Positions 1 to 5,423 of a DNA stretch of 6,595 nt are shown piece by piece. The notes below the pieces were generated by a model. That model was not told the origin of the DNA, did no database searches, and saw nothing but the letters and a program-made list of their open reading frames with translations. A program made the position numbers and the translations under genes. Positions within the stretch are counted from its first letter, which is position 1, and every line of letters starts with the position of its first letter. Source of the DNA: Lysobacterales bacterium (GTDB lineage: Bacteria > Pseudomonadota > Gammaproteobacteria > Xanthomonadales > SZUA-36); assembly GCA_030637665.1 (NCBI GenBank), contig DAOWGA010000175.1, positions 1-6,595 of the forward strand, written 5' to 3'.

Positions 1-423
1 CAGCATCGGGTCACAAAGAATCACTGTCTTGTCCTCGATCGAGGGGCTGGAAAGGTATTCAATTTCGACTTCAAAACTGTCTGCGTTACCGTGGTGCTTG
101 CGGTAGGCAGAGATAAAGGTGTTCTCCGCCTGGTCGAAGTAGTTGAGCAAACCACGATGAAGGGGAAGGCCCGCTCGTAATATCGTAGCCAGTACCGGCT
201 GCGATCTGAGCACCGGCGTCCTGACCACACCGAGGGGCGTCTGTACGTCCCTTTCCCGGTGCTCGAGCACTTTGCTGATTTCATAGGCAAAAATTTCCCC
301 GATACGCTCGAGGTTCCTGCGAAAACGCAGACTGTCCTGTTGAATTTCGACATCGCGGATTTCGGACAGGAACTGCGTAAACAGCGACTGTTGCTGGCCA
401 AGAATGTGGACTTGAGCATTCAT
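1..423 (-). CDS. upp: Uracil phosphoribosyltransferase, 3' end cut by the window edge
   Basis: Converts uracil and PRPP to UMP in the cytoplasm (pyrimidine salvage). Reading the minus strand from the ATG at 423-421 gives 141 uninterrupted codons to the window edge; the family is usually a little over 200 residues, so roughly the last third is missing. Diagnostic stretches are RFRRNLERIGEI (residues 33-44), RTPVLRSQPVLATILRAGLP (68-87), LLNYFDQAENTFISAYR (92-108) and the terminal ILCDPML (135-141), which begins the PRPP-binding loop of phosphoribosyltransferases; the sequence stops just before the expected ATG part of it. The NYFDxAENxFISAYR pattern matches the UPRT branch common in Bacteroidetes and some proteobacteria rather than the E. 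coli Upp branch. No strong Shine-Dalgarno sequence precedes the ATG (only a CT-rich run), but family alignment from the N-terminus supports this start. It is divergent from the oxidase gene. Confidence 0.93.
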   Translation of the reverse strand, partial: MNAQVHILGQQQSLFTQFLSEIRDVEIQQDSLRFRRNLERIGEIFAYEISKVLEHRERDVQTPLGVVRTPVLRSQPVLATILRAGLPLHRGLLNYFDQAENTFISAYRKHHGNADSFEVEIEYLSSPSIEDKTVILCDPML

Positions 424-562
424 GGAGAGAGAGTTTAGCAAAAACTCACGCGTTTCCATTAAATCCAAGATCTCACTACACCGGCCCGAATGAACCCAAA
501 TGCCAGAAGCCTTCAGGGTGGCAAGTCCTGACCTTCTCGTCTATGTTTAGGATGGCAGAGCC

Positions 563-590
563 AAAAAAAGCCAGCCTGGAATGACCAGGC
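563..590 (-). terminator. Terminator-like hairpin on the minus strand
   Basis: On the minus strand GCCTGG (590-585) and CCAGGC (579-574) form a perfect 6-bp stem with a 5-base loop. Four bases later comes a run of seven T (569-563 as A on the plus strand). This has the shape of a Rho-independent terminator, but no minus-strand gene ends here: the DNA to its right is the divergent plus-strand oxidase gene. If active it would stop antisense transcription from entering the upp promoter region. On the plus strand the hairpin lies 33 bases before the oxidase start and has no T-run. The short stem and 4-base gap make this uncertain. Confidence 0.3.
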
Positions 591-611
591 ATAAGAATCT
601 CAACCCCAAAT

Positions 612-617
612 GGAGAG
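612..617 (+). promoter_or_regulatory. Ribosome binding site that fixes the oxidase start
   Basis: GGAGAG at 612-617, with its GGAG core eight bases before the start codon, lies just upstream of the ATG at 623. The earlier in-frame ATG at 581 sits inside a hairpin, has no such site, and would put 14 residues in front of the twin-arginine motif. The start is therefore taken at 623. Confidence 0.75.
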
Positions 618-622
618 CATTC

Positions 623-2125
623 ATGAAACGACGTCATTTCCTTCAATCTTCTGTCGCAGCGGCCGTAGCCGCATCACTTCCAACCGGCCAGGCATTGGCG
701 GCGGCGCTGGAATCCCTGTCCAAAGTCAGCGCTGACACCCTGGCCGTAAGCGGGAGCGGCGCCCAGATTGTTCTTGAGCAAGCTGCCGTAAAGGAACTCA
801 GTGACAGTCTGCAGGGCCGGCTGCTGTTGCCCGGGCAGGAAGGCTATGACGTGGCCCGCCGCGTACTGAACCCGACGATTGACAAACACCCCGCCCTGAT
901 CGTCCAGCCCAGCGGGGCTGCCGACATCATGAGTGCGGTCACTTTTGCCCGCGAACGTGAACTGCTGGTTGCCGTGAAATGCGGCGGCCACAGCTTTTCC
1001 GGCAAGTCAACCTGTGAAAGCGGCATGCAAATTGACCTGTCGAACTTCCGCAGCGCCCGTGTCGATCCTTTTTCCCGCACTGCTCATATAGCAGGTGGCA
1101 GCTTGCTGGGTGAACTCGATCACGAGGCCATGGCATTCGGCCTGGTCACCACGGCTGGCACCGTCTCCCACACGGGCGTGGGCGGACTCACCCTGGGTGG
1201 TGGCTTCGGCCGGCTGGCACGCCGTTTCGGCCTGGCGCTGGACAACGTCAAGGCGGTGGAACTCGTTGCCGCGGACGGCAAGCTGTGGCGTGCCAGCGCT
1301 GACCAAAACCCGGATCTTTATTGGGGCGTGCGTGGAGGTGGCGGCAACTTCGGCGTGGTCACCTCGTTTGAGTTTCAGCTTCACCCGATGCAACGCCAGG
1401 TTATTGGCGGCGATGTGGTGTTTCCATTGAGCCAATTGCGGGACGTTTTAAGTTTCTATGCTGACTACGCCGCGAGCGCCCCGGACGACCTGTACCTGGA
1501 TCTTGTCATGACTTCCGAACACGGCAGCAGCGAGGGCATGGTAGTCATTCACGGCTGTTATTCAGGCCCGGAAGACCAGGCTGAAAAAGTACTCGGCCCA
1601 ATACGCAAGGCCGGGACGCCGGTACACGACGGACTCCAGGCCATCGACTACGTCGCCATACAGAGATCCTGGGACGACACAGACCCCAGGACCACAGGCT
1701 CATACCTGAAGTCCGGATTCATTAACGAATTTCCCGGCAAGCTGATTGATACCATCGTTGACCGCTACAAGGCCATTCCCGAGCGCGGCACTGCCATGTT
1801 CTTCCAGCACTCTGGTGGCGCAATCGGACGGGTTCCGGTGAACGCCACCGCTTTTGCCCATCGCAATTCGATGGCCAACATGTTTGCAACCGTGGAATGG
1901 CCGCTGACAGATTCTGCCGATGAGCATAAGGCGTTTATCAAGGAATACTGGAAAGATTTCGCACCCTTCACGGACGGCTGGTATACCAATGAAGTCGCAG
2001 ATGACTCAGCCAGCCGGATCAATAAGAATTACCAGGGCAATTTTGAACGCCTGCTACAGGTCAAGAACAAGTACGACCCCACCAACCTGTTCCGGCTGAA
2101 CGCGAATGTGAAACCCACCGTGTGA
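623..2125 (+). CDS. Tat-exported FAD-linked oxidase, berberine-bridge-enzyme-like
   Basis: A 500-residue flavoprotein oxidase of the VAO/PCMH fold. The N-terminus MKRRHFLQSS, a hydrophobic Ala-rich stretch and an A-L-A site at about residues 24-26 form a twin-arginine signal, so the folded, flavin-loaded enzyme is probably exported to the periplasm. The FAD_binding_4 domain covers about residues 85-255: VKCGGHSFSG (118-127) contains His123, the usual histidyl-FAD attachment site; GTVSHTGVGGLTLGGGFGR (179-197) is the pyrophosphate-binding region; WGVRGGGGNFGVV (234-246) is also typical. The C-terminal BBE segment is NYQGNFERLLQVKNKYDP (469-486). At the position that is Cys in bicovalent members (GTC), this protein has Val181, so FAD is probably held only through His123. 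Family substrates include alkaloids, sugars and phenolics; the substrate here cannot be read from sequence. No convincing promoter is visible in the 199-base divergent gap. Confidence 0.92.
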   Translation: MKRRHFLQSSVAAAVAASLPTGQALAAALESLSKVSADTLAVSGSGAQIVLEQAAVKELSDSLQGRLLLPGQEGYDVARRVLNPTIDKHPALIVQPSGAADIMSAVTFARERELLVAVKCGGHSFSGKSTCESGMQIDLSNFRSARVDPFSRTAHIAGGSLLGELDHEAMAFGLVTTAGTVSHTGVGGLTLGGGFGRLARRFGLALDNVKAVELVAADGKLWRASADQNPDLYWGVRGGGGNFGVVTSFEFQLHPMQRQVIGGDVVFPLSQLRDVLSFYADYAASAPDDLYLDLVMTSEHGSSEGMVVIHGCYSGPEDQAEKVLGPIRKAGTPVHDGLQAIDYVAIQRSWDDTDPRTTGSYLKSGFINEFPGKLIDTIVDRYKAIPERGTAMFFQHSGGAIGRVPVNATAFAHRNSMANMFATVEWPLTDSADEHKAFIKEYWKDFAPFTDGWYTNEVADDSASRINKNYQGNFERLLQVKNKYDPTNLFRLNANVKPTV

Positions 2126-2177
2126 CCTGAATAAAAATGACCGGATGGGCATTCTCTGGAAACGGGACAACTGAGAG

Positions 2178-2516
2178 ATGATGAATACCTTGAAACTATT
2201 ACCCCTAATCATCAGCTTTCTGCTGCTGTCCGCCCATTTCTACCGTTCAGGGCTGGTCATTGCTTCAGGCTTCTGTATTGCCATGCCGTTGTTGTTATTG
2301 GTCAGAGATAGCTGGGTGCCGCGCCTGTTACAGGTCTTGCTGCTGCTGGGTGCTTTGGAATGGTTGCGCACGCTGTACATGTTCGCTCAAATGCGTATCG
2401 CATTCGAACAGCCCTGGACACGGCTGGCCATCATCCTGGGTGCAGTGGCCCTTTTCACTGCTCTTTCCGGCCTGGTTTTTCGCACTAAAACCCTGCGCAA
2501 GCGATATGCAGGCTAA
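2178..2516 (+). CDS. Small four-helix inner-membrane protein, function unknown
   Basis: A 112-residue hydrophobic protein with four predicted membrane segments at about residues 7-21, 25-42, 48-68 and 82-101, and a short basic tail (RTKTLRKRYAG) expected to stay in the cytoplasm. There are two adjacent ATG codons (2178 and 2181); only a weak GAGAG lies upstream, so either could be used. It begins 52 bases after the oxidase stop on the same strand with no terminator visible between, so it may be cotranscribed with the oxidase. I do not recognise a named family. The conserved-looking polar spots are AHFYRSG (19-25) between helices 1 and 2 and EWLRTLYMFAQ (61-71) at the end of helix 3. Coding is supported by the consistent helix pattern across the frame; overlapping frames give no plausible protein. 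Confidence 0.75.
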   Translation: MMNTLKLLPLIISFLLLSAHFYRSGLVIASGFCIAMPLLLLVRDSWVPRLLQVLLLLGALEWLRTLYMFAQMRIAFEQPWTRLAIILGAVALFTALSGLVFRTKTLRKRYAG

Positions 2517-2582
2517 GGGCATCATTTGAACAGTAGCAGGCATCTCGTGTGCCACTCATTCTTACACAAGCCGGTCCGGGGT

Positions 2583-2674
2583 AAGGGGTCTGTTTCCAGG
2601 ACCCTTTGAAACACGACGTTTCAAGAGGAGGCCACAGGGATGTGTTTATGCCGTGTCCTGGAAACAGACCCCTT
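2583..2674. repeat. 92-bp palindromic element with perfect 20-bp inverted ends
   Basis: The left arm AAGGGGTCTGTTTCCAGGAC (2583-2602) is the exact reverse complement of 2655-2674. Inside are two further hairpins. The first is TTGAAAC/GTTTCAA (2606-2612 with 2618-2624, 5-base loop). The second is GGC+CACA (2630-2636) with TGTG (2641-2644) and GCC (2650-2652), closed by a GGGA loop with a TTTAT bulge. The whole folds as a three-way junction. No transposase gene is present and no T-run follows on either strand. GGGGTCTG-type palindromes recur in many gammaproteobacterial genomes near REP-associated (Y1) transposases, from general knowledge, so a non-autonomous MITE/REP-like unit is the best guess. 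It could instead act as a transcript-end or mRNA-stability structure between flanking genes. Confidence 0.7.
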
Positions 2675-2786
2675 GCTTCGGAGCGGCGCGTCTGTCAGCA
2701 GCACAAGCCAGTCGGACGAATATATAATGGCTGGCCAGGATTCAAATCGGGCAGAGGTTCATCGGACAGGAGTTTGGCGATTATGA
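2640..2786 (+). CDS. Possible 48-codon leader ORF overlapping the DUF2891 start
   Basis: An ATG at 2640 is preceded by a perfect AGGAGG (2626-2631) at eight bases' spacing. The frame stays open for 48 codons (start MCLCRVLETDPLL, end TGVWRL) and stops at a TGA (2784-2786) that overlaps the ATG of the DUF2891 gene as ATGA. That arrangement is typical of translational coupling. Against it: the first part lies within the palindromic element, the peptide resembles no known family, has no signal or helix pattern, and the downstream gene has its own good ribosome binding site. The start codon and part of the ribosome binding site sit in the second internal hairpin of the element, which could modulate initiation. 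Probably fortuitous. Confidence 0.2.
   Translation: MCLCRVLETDPLLRSGASVSSTSQSDEYIMAGQDSNRAEVHRTGVWRL
2723..2728 (+). promoter_or_regulatory. Candidate -10 box for the DUF2891 gene
   Basis: A perfect TATAAT lies 54 bases before the ATG at 2783, in an AT-rich pocket (GAATATATAAT). No good -35 hexamer stands 16-18 bases upstream, so this would be a weak or activator-dependent promoter. It is just downstream of the palindromic element, so the DUF2891 gene may be transcribed separately from the oxidase and membrane-protein genes. Confidence 0.35.
2768..2772 (+). promoter_or_regulatory. Ribosome binding site that fixes the DUF2891 start
   Basis: AGGAG ends ten bases before the ATG at 2783. The reading frame is open further upstream to a TTG at 2606, but that start would lie inside the palindromic element and would bury the signal peptide behind 59 unrelated residues. 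Confidence 0.7.
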
Positions 2787-3931
2787 AGATCAAGTGTTTC
2801 ATGGCGGCAGTCGCCGTGTGTATCGGGCTGTCTGATGTTTCATTTGCGCAGAATAATGAAGAGGATGGGAGTGTGAACGGAGAATTGGCGGCTCGTTTTG
2901 CCCGCCTGGCACTCGATTGCGTGCACCGCGAGTACCCCAACAAGATTGGTCATGTGCTCAATGGCGATGAGGATGCCCGGACACCTTTATCTCTGCATCC
3001 TGTTTTCTATGGCTGCTTCGACTGGCACTCCTCGGTGCATGGACACTGGTTGCTGGTGCGGCTTTTACGGACGGTACCCGCAGACCAGTTTCCCACCGGG
3101 CTTCGTGACCAGGTCATTGCAGCACTTGAGCAAAGTTTCAGTGTGAAAGGTGTTGCCGAGGAGGTCGTTTATTTCCAGGCGGAGAACCGTAAATCCTATG
3201 AAAGACCCTATGGTGTTGCCTGGTTTTTACAACTCACCGCGGAATTGCGGGAGTGGCGGGATCCACTGGGCGACGCCTGGCTTGTTACTCTGAAACCGCT
3301 GGAAGAGGTGATCGTCAGCCAGATCAAGTCGTGGCTTCCGAATCTCGCCTACCCGATCCGGCTTGGAACACATAACCAGAGCATGTTTGCCTTCGGGCTG
3401 ATTTTGGATTGGGCGAAAATTGCCGGCGACACGGAAATGGCTGCCTTGATCCGTGAGCGCACGCTAGCCTTCCACCTGCAAGACAGGAATTGCCCACTCA
3501 ATTACGAACCATCCGGCGAGGATTTTCTGTCGCCTTGCCTGATGGAGGCCGACCTGATGCGGCGAATCCTGGATCGTGATCAATTCGCGCAGTGGTTTGG
3601 TGAATTTCTGCCGGGAATTCCGCGAGATGGCCGGGGCGATTGGCTGGCGACGGGTATTGTGAATGACCCGACCGATGGCAAGCTGGTGCACCTCGATGGC
3701 GTGAACCTGTCACGCGCCTGGAACCTGGAGAACATTGCGGCGGCTCTGCCCGAAGATGATCCAAGGACGGCATCCCTGCTGGCCGCCAGCAGACTTCATG
3801 CTGAAGTGGGAATCGCCAACGTATCCGGTGAGAATTATGAAGGCAGCCACTGGCTGGCCAGCTTTGCTACTTACCTGGTCACAAAACGAGGAGTCAGACA
3901 GGAGAAATTACCTCCTTCTGATCAGCCATGA
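2783..3931 (+). CDS. Secreted DUF2891 family protein
   Basis: A 382-residue protein matching DUF2891 by eye. It starts with a Sec signal peptide (MKIKCFMAAVAVCIGLSDVSFA, cleavage likely before Gln23), so the mature protein is expected in the periplasm. Family signatures in order: HPVFYGCFDWHSSVHGHW (72-89), ERPYGVAWFLQL (140-151), RLGTHNQSMFAFGL (193-206), YEPSGEDFLSPCLMEADLM (241-259), the HLDGVNLSRAWNL stretch and, near the end, EGSHWLASFATYL. The repeated pairs of helices with conserved His, Trp, Asp and Glu resemble alpha/alpha-barrel enzymes, many of which act on carbohydrates; that analogy is my inference, since the biochemical role of DUF2891 is not established as far as I know. Many members lack a signal peptide, so the exported form is worth noting. 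It follows the palindromic element and is 52 bases upstream of the VOC gene. Confidence 0.85.
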   Translation: MKIKCFMAAVAVCIGLSDVSFAQNNEEDGSVNGELAARFARLALDCVHREYPNKIGHVLNGDEDARTPLSLHPVFYGCFDWHSSVHGHWLLVRLLRTVPADQFPTGLRDQVIAALEQSFSVKGVAEEVVYFQAENRKSYERPYGVAWFLQLTAELREWRDPLGDAWLVTLKPLEEVIVSQIKSWLPNLAYPIRLGTHNQSMFAFGLILDWAKIAGDTEMAALIRERTLAFHLQDRNCPLNYEPSGEDFLSPCLMEADLMRRILDRDQFAQWFGEFLPGIPRDGRGDWLATGIVNDPTDGKLVHLDGVNLSRAWNLENIAAALPEDDPRTASLLAASRLHAEVGIANVSGENYEGSHWLASFATYLVTKRGVRQEKLPPSDQP

Positions 3932-3983
3932 ACAGAGAAAAAGATTGCAAAAACATGGCATCAAATCACAGGTCGGGAATTAA

Positions 3984-4361
3984 ATGCGTATTGATCACAT
4001 AAATATCGCTGCACCTGCGGAACTTCTTGAACAAGTGAAGGACTTTTACTGCGCAGTATTTGATTTTACTGAAGGGTTCAGGCCGGATTTCTCACAGAGT
4101 AAGGGGTACTGGTTGTACGCGGAAGACAGGCCTCTGATCCATCTTTCAGTGAAAGATGTTTACTACGGTGATGACATACGTAGTCATATCGATCATATTG
4201 CGTTTCGCATGACCGGACTGAGATCTGTGGCAGACAGGCTAGAGGCAATTGGTATTGATTTCCGTGCCGACTATGTGCCCGAAATTAGCATGACACAACT
4301 CTTCTTCAGGGATCCGGCGGGGAACGGTCTGGAAGCCAATTTCGTTAAAGAGGTTTTGTAA
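3984..4361 (+). CDS. VOC-fold metalloprotein (glyoxalase/dioxygenase superfamily)
   Basis: A 125-residue single-module VOC protein with two beta-alpha-beta-beta-beta halves. Residues at the usual metal-ligand positions are His5 (IDHINI), His53 (LIHLS), His71 (IDHIAF) and Glu117 (GNGLEANF). The region FYCAVFDFTEGFRPDF (21-36) is the typical helix and turn after strand 1, and RDPAGNGLEANF (109-120) is the classic C-terminal signature. The family includes glyoxalase I, fosfomycin and bleomycin resistance proteins and ring-cleaving dioxygenases; as a short stand-alone version its substrate cannot be assigned. Only a weak GGGA precedes the ATG. It lies 52 bases after the DUF2891 stop with no terminator visible, so the two may share a transcript. 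The protein should be cytoplasmic since no signal is present. Confidence 0.88.
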   Translation: MRIDHINIAAPAELLEQVKDFYCAVFDFTEGFRPDFSQSKGYWLYAEDRPLIHLSVKDVYYGDDIRSHIDHIAFRMTGLRSVADRLEAIGIDFRADYVPEISMTQLFFRDPAGNGLEANFVKEVL

Positions 4362-4393
4362 TGGCGGTCGGCGAAAAAAGAACGCTGTTATTG

Positions 4394-4414
4394 TAAGAGC
4401 GAGCCTTGCTCTTA
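4394..4414. repeat. REP-like hairpin after the VOC gene
   Basis: TAAGAGC (4394-4400) and GCTCTTA (4408-4414) form a perfect 7-bp stem that can extend by a G-T and an A-T pair to leave a 3-base loop. The core GTAAGAGCGAGCCTTGCTC resembles the GTAGGAGCGAGCTTGCTCG repeats of Pseudomonas and relatives (from memory, not searched). It lies between convergent genes, where REP units are common. No T-run follows directly on the plus strand; on the minus strand a TTCTTTTTT run occurs about 13 bases after the stem, too far for a standard terminator. It may still help define the 3' end of the VOC or tpm message. Confidence 0.45.
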
Positions 4415-4452
4415 AACGAAAAAGAAGGATCCCGTAATTTAAAAGAAAATTT

Positions 4453-4569
4453 ATGATTGATCTCTCACTGTGACGGCTCACAGCCTTGTTGGTTTTACTG
4501 ACAGGAATCGCCGCCTGCACCACGATCGGTGACGGACACATGCGTGTCAGTGGCGGGCGCTGGTTTTAG
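4453..4569 (+). pseudogene. Mini-lipoprotein remnant interrupted by an in-frame TGA
   Basis: From the ATG at 4453 one frame reads six codons (MIDLSL), a TGA at 4471-4473, then RLTALLVLLTGIAAC followed by TTIGDGHMRVSGGRWF and a TAG at 4567-4569. The second part is a textbook lipoprotein signal: Arg, a hydrophobic stretch, then a lipobox (GIAAC) with a lipidation Cys. The mature peptide would be only about 17 residues. A single C-to-T change (CGA to TGA) would explain the stop and restore a basic n-region. Alternatively a functional start at TTG 4486 or 4489 is possible, but it would lack the basic n-region and has only a weak GACGG upstream. No other gene competes for this stretch. It may also be a chance ORF; the lipobox in frame is the main evidence. 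Confidence 0.35.
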
Positions 4570-4617
4570 TGGCTCGATCAGTTCTGGCTTTTTTATCCTG
4601 TAGAGGCACACCGGAAT

Positions 4618-5265
4618 CTACCGCAACAGCCAGGAATATTCTTTCAACTCCGAAATTCCGGCCTCTTTGGCTTTGGGTAATGATTCCAGCACTTCGGTGC
4701 AGTCCAGGCAGGAAAGCCTGCCTGGCCACAATCTCTGCAGTTCCTTCACCGGGACGCTGAACGGTGGGCCCTGCATCAAATCCTGCGGGTATTCGAGCGT
4801 AATCAGCATGCCTGCCGGCCGGTCGCACAGTAATTTGCGGCAAGCGGCCACATAGTCTTCACGTATTTCCTCCGGCAGGGCTACCAGAGCTGCGCGGTCA
4901 TACAGGCTGTCGAATTTGTTATTGTCATTTGTTTCTGCAAAGCCGAAAAAATCATCGATTATGATGCGGATATTTTTTTCGAGCAGACGATAAACTTTAC
5001 GGTCGTCATCATTAGCGACTGAAAAAGCAAGTTCGTTTTCTGCGCAAAATTCCTCTGCCGCCTGTTCGGCCAGCTCAACACCAGTGACTTCGAGCCCCTG
5101 TTGTTCCAGCCACAGCATGTCCAGGGACTTGCCACACAACGGGACCAGGACAGATGAGCCGACAGGAAGTGCCGGCCAGAATCTTTCCAGAGATTCCTGG
5201 ACTATAGCCTGGTGGAATCCCGATCTGCCCTCGCGCCACAGGTCAACCCAGAAAGATGTTTCCAT
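4618..5265 (-). CDS. tpm: Thiopurine S-methyltransferase
   Basis: A 215-residue cytoplasmic SAM-dependent methyltransferase, the usual length for bacterial Tpm. Known members S-methylate thiopurines, and several bacterial ones methylate selenium or tellurium oxyanion-derived species, giving volatile products and resistance. Signatures: METSFWVDLWREGRSGFHQ (1-19), the SAM-binding motif VLVPLCGKSLDMLWLEQQG (39-57), TGVELAEQAAEEF (61-73), FDSLYDRAALVALP (118-131) and GPPFSV (166-171). The start is set at the ATG 5265-5263 because family members begin with this M-x-x-x-FW pattern and a GGAGAG (5277-5272 on the minus strand) is well spaced before it. The open frame continues upstream to 5331, but those 22 residues look like untranslated leader. 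It is divergent from the GIY-YIG operon and convergent with the VOC gene. No clear terminator follows. Confidence 0.94.
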   Translation of the reverse strand: METSFWVDLWREGRSGFHQAIVQESLERFWPALPVGSSVLVPLCGKSLDMLWLEQQGLEVTGVELAEQAAEEFCAENELAFSVANDDDRKVYRLLEKNIRIIIDDFFGFAETNDNNKFDSLYDRAALVALPEEIREDYVAACRKLLCDRPAGMLITLEYPQDLMQGPPFSVPVKELQRLWPGRLSCLDCTEVLESLPKAKEAGISELKEYSWLLR

Positions 5266-5271
5266 TTGTTG

Positions 5272-5277
5272 CTCTCC
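5272..5277 (-). promoter_or_regulatory. Ribosome binding site that fixes the tpm start
   Basis: On the minus strand GGAGAG lies here, with the GGAG core eight bases before the ATG at 5265. This favours the internal start over the upstream in-frame ATG at 5331. Confidence 0.75.
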
Positions 5278-5423
5278 GTTCACGAAATGTTTGTACTCAT
5301 CGTACCAAGCCAGATGTTGAATTTCCTGCAAGCCTGACTGGGTAAATCCTTTTCCTTCGTTGCCCGGCTTCGGTTAGGATGATTTCTTCGCTATGACGAG
5401 CACACGGGTATGCCCACTCTGCT

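Noticed and set aside
21..419. Arg/Ser-rich 132-residue minus-strand frame over upp
   Set aside because: It is a shifted reading of the recognisable upp frame and lacks family features.
505..537. Imperfect hairpin AGAAG/CTTCT with TCAGG/CCTGA
   Set aside because: Two 5-bp blocks split by an internal loop, with a 9-base loop; not strong enough to call an operator or RNA structure.
581..622. Upstream in-frame ATG for the oxidase gene
   Set aside because: It sits within a hairpin, has no ribosome binding site and would place 14 residues before the twin-arginine motif; the ATG at 623 follows GGAGAG.
1007..1435. Long antisense and shifted frames within the oxidase gene
   Set aside because: These are GC-rich coding-shadow frames; the plus-strand oxidase frame carries all conserved motifs.
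2606..2782. N-terminal extension of the DUF2891 frame from a TTG at 2606
   Set aside because: The extension is encoded partly by the palindromic element and precedes a clear Sec signal peptide; the ATG at 2783 has AGGAG.
3928..4002. 24-codon ORF starting at ATGA over the DUF2891 stop and running into the VOC start
   Set aside because: No ribosome binding site of note and a Lys/Asn-rich peptide without family features; the overlap alone is weak evidence.
5266..5331. 22-residue N-terminal extension of Tpm
   Set aside because: Tpm proteins begin near the M-x-x-x-FW motif, and the ATG at 5265 has a well-spaced GGAGAG.
5317..5380. Promoter-like hexamers (TTGAAT; TTTCCT with TAGGAT) before the GIY-YIG gene
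   Set aside because: TTGAAT has no good -10 at proper spacing, and TTTCCT/TAGGAT matches only 3 and 4 of 6 consensus bases; not enough to call.
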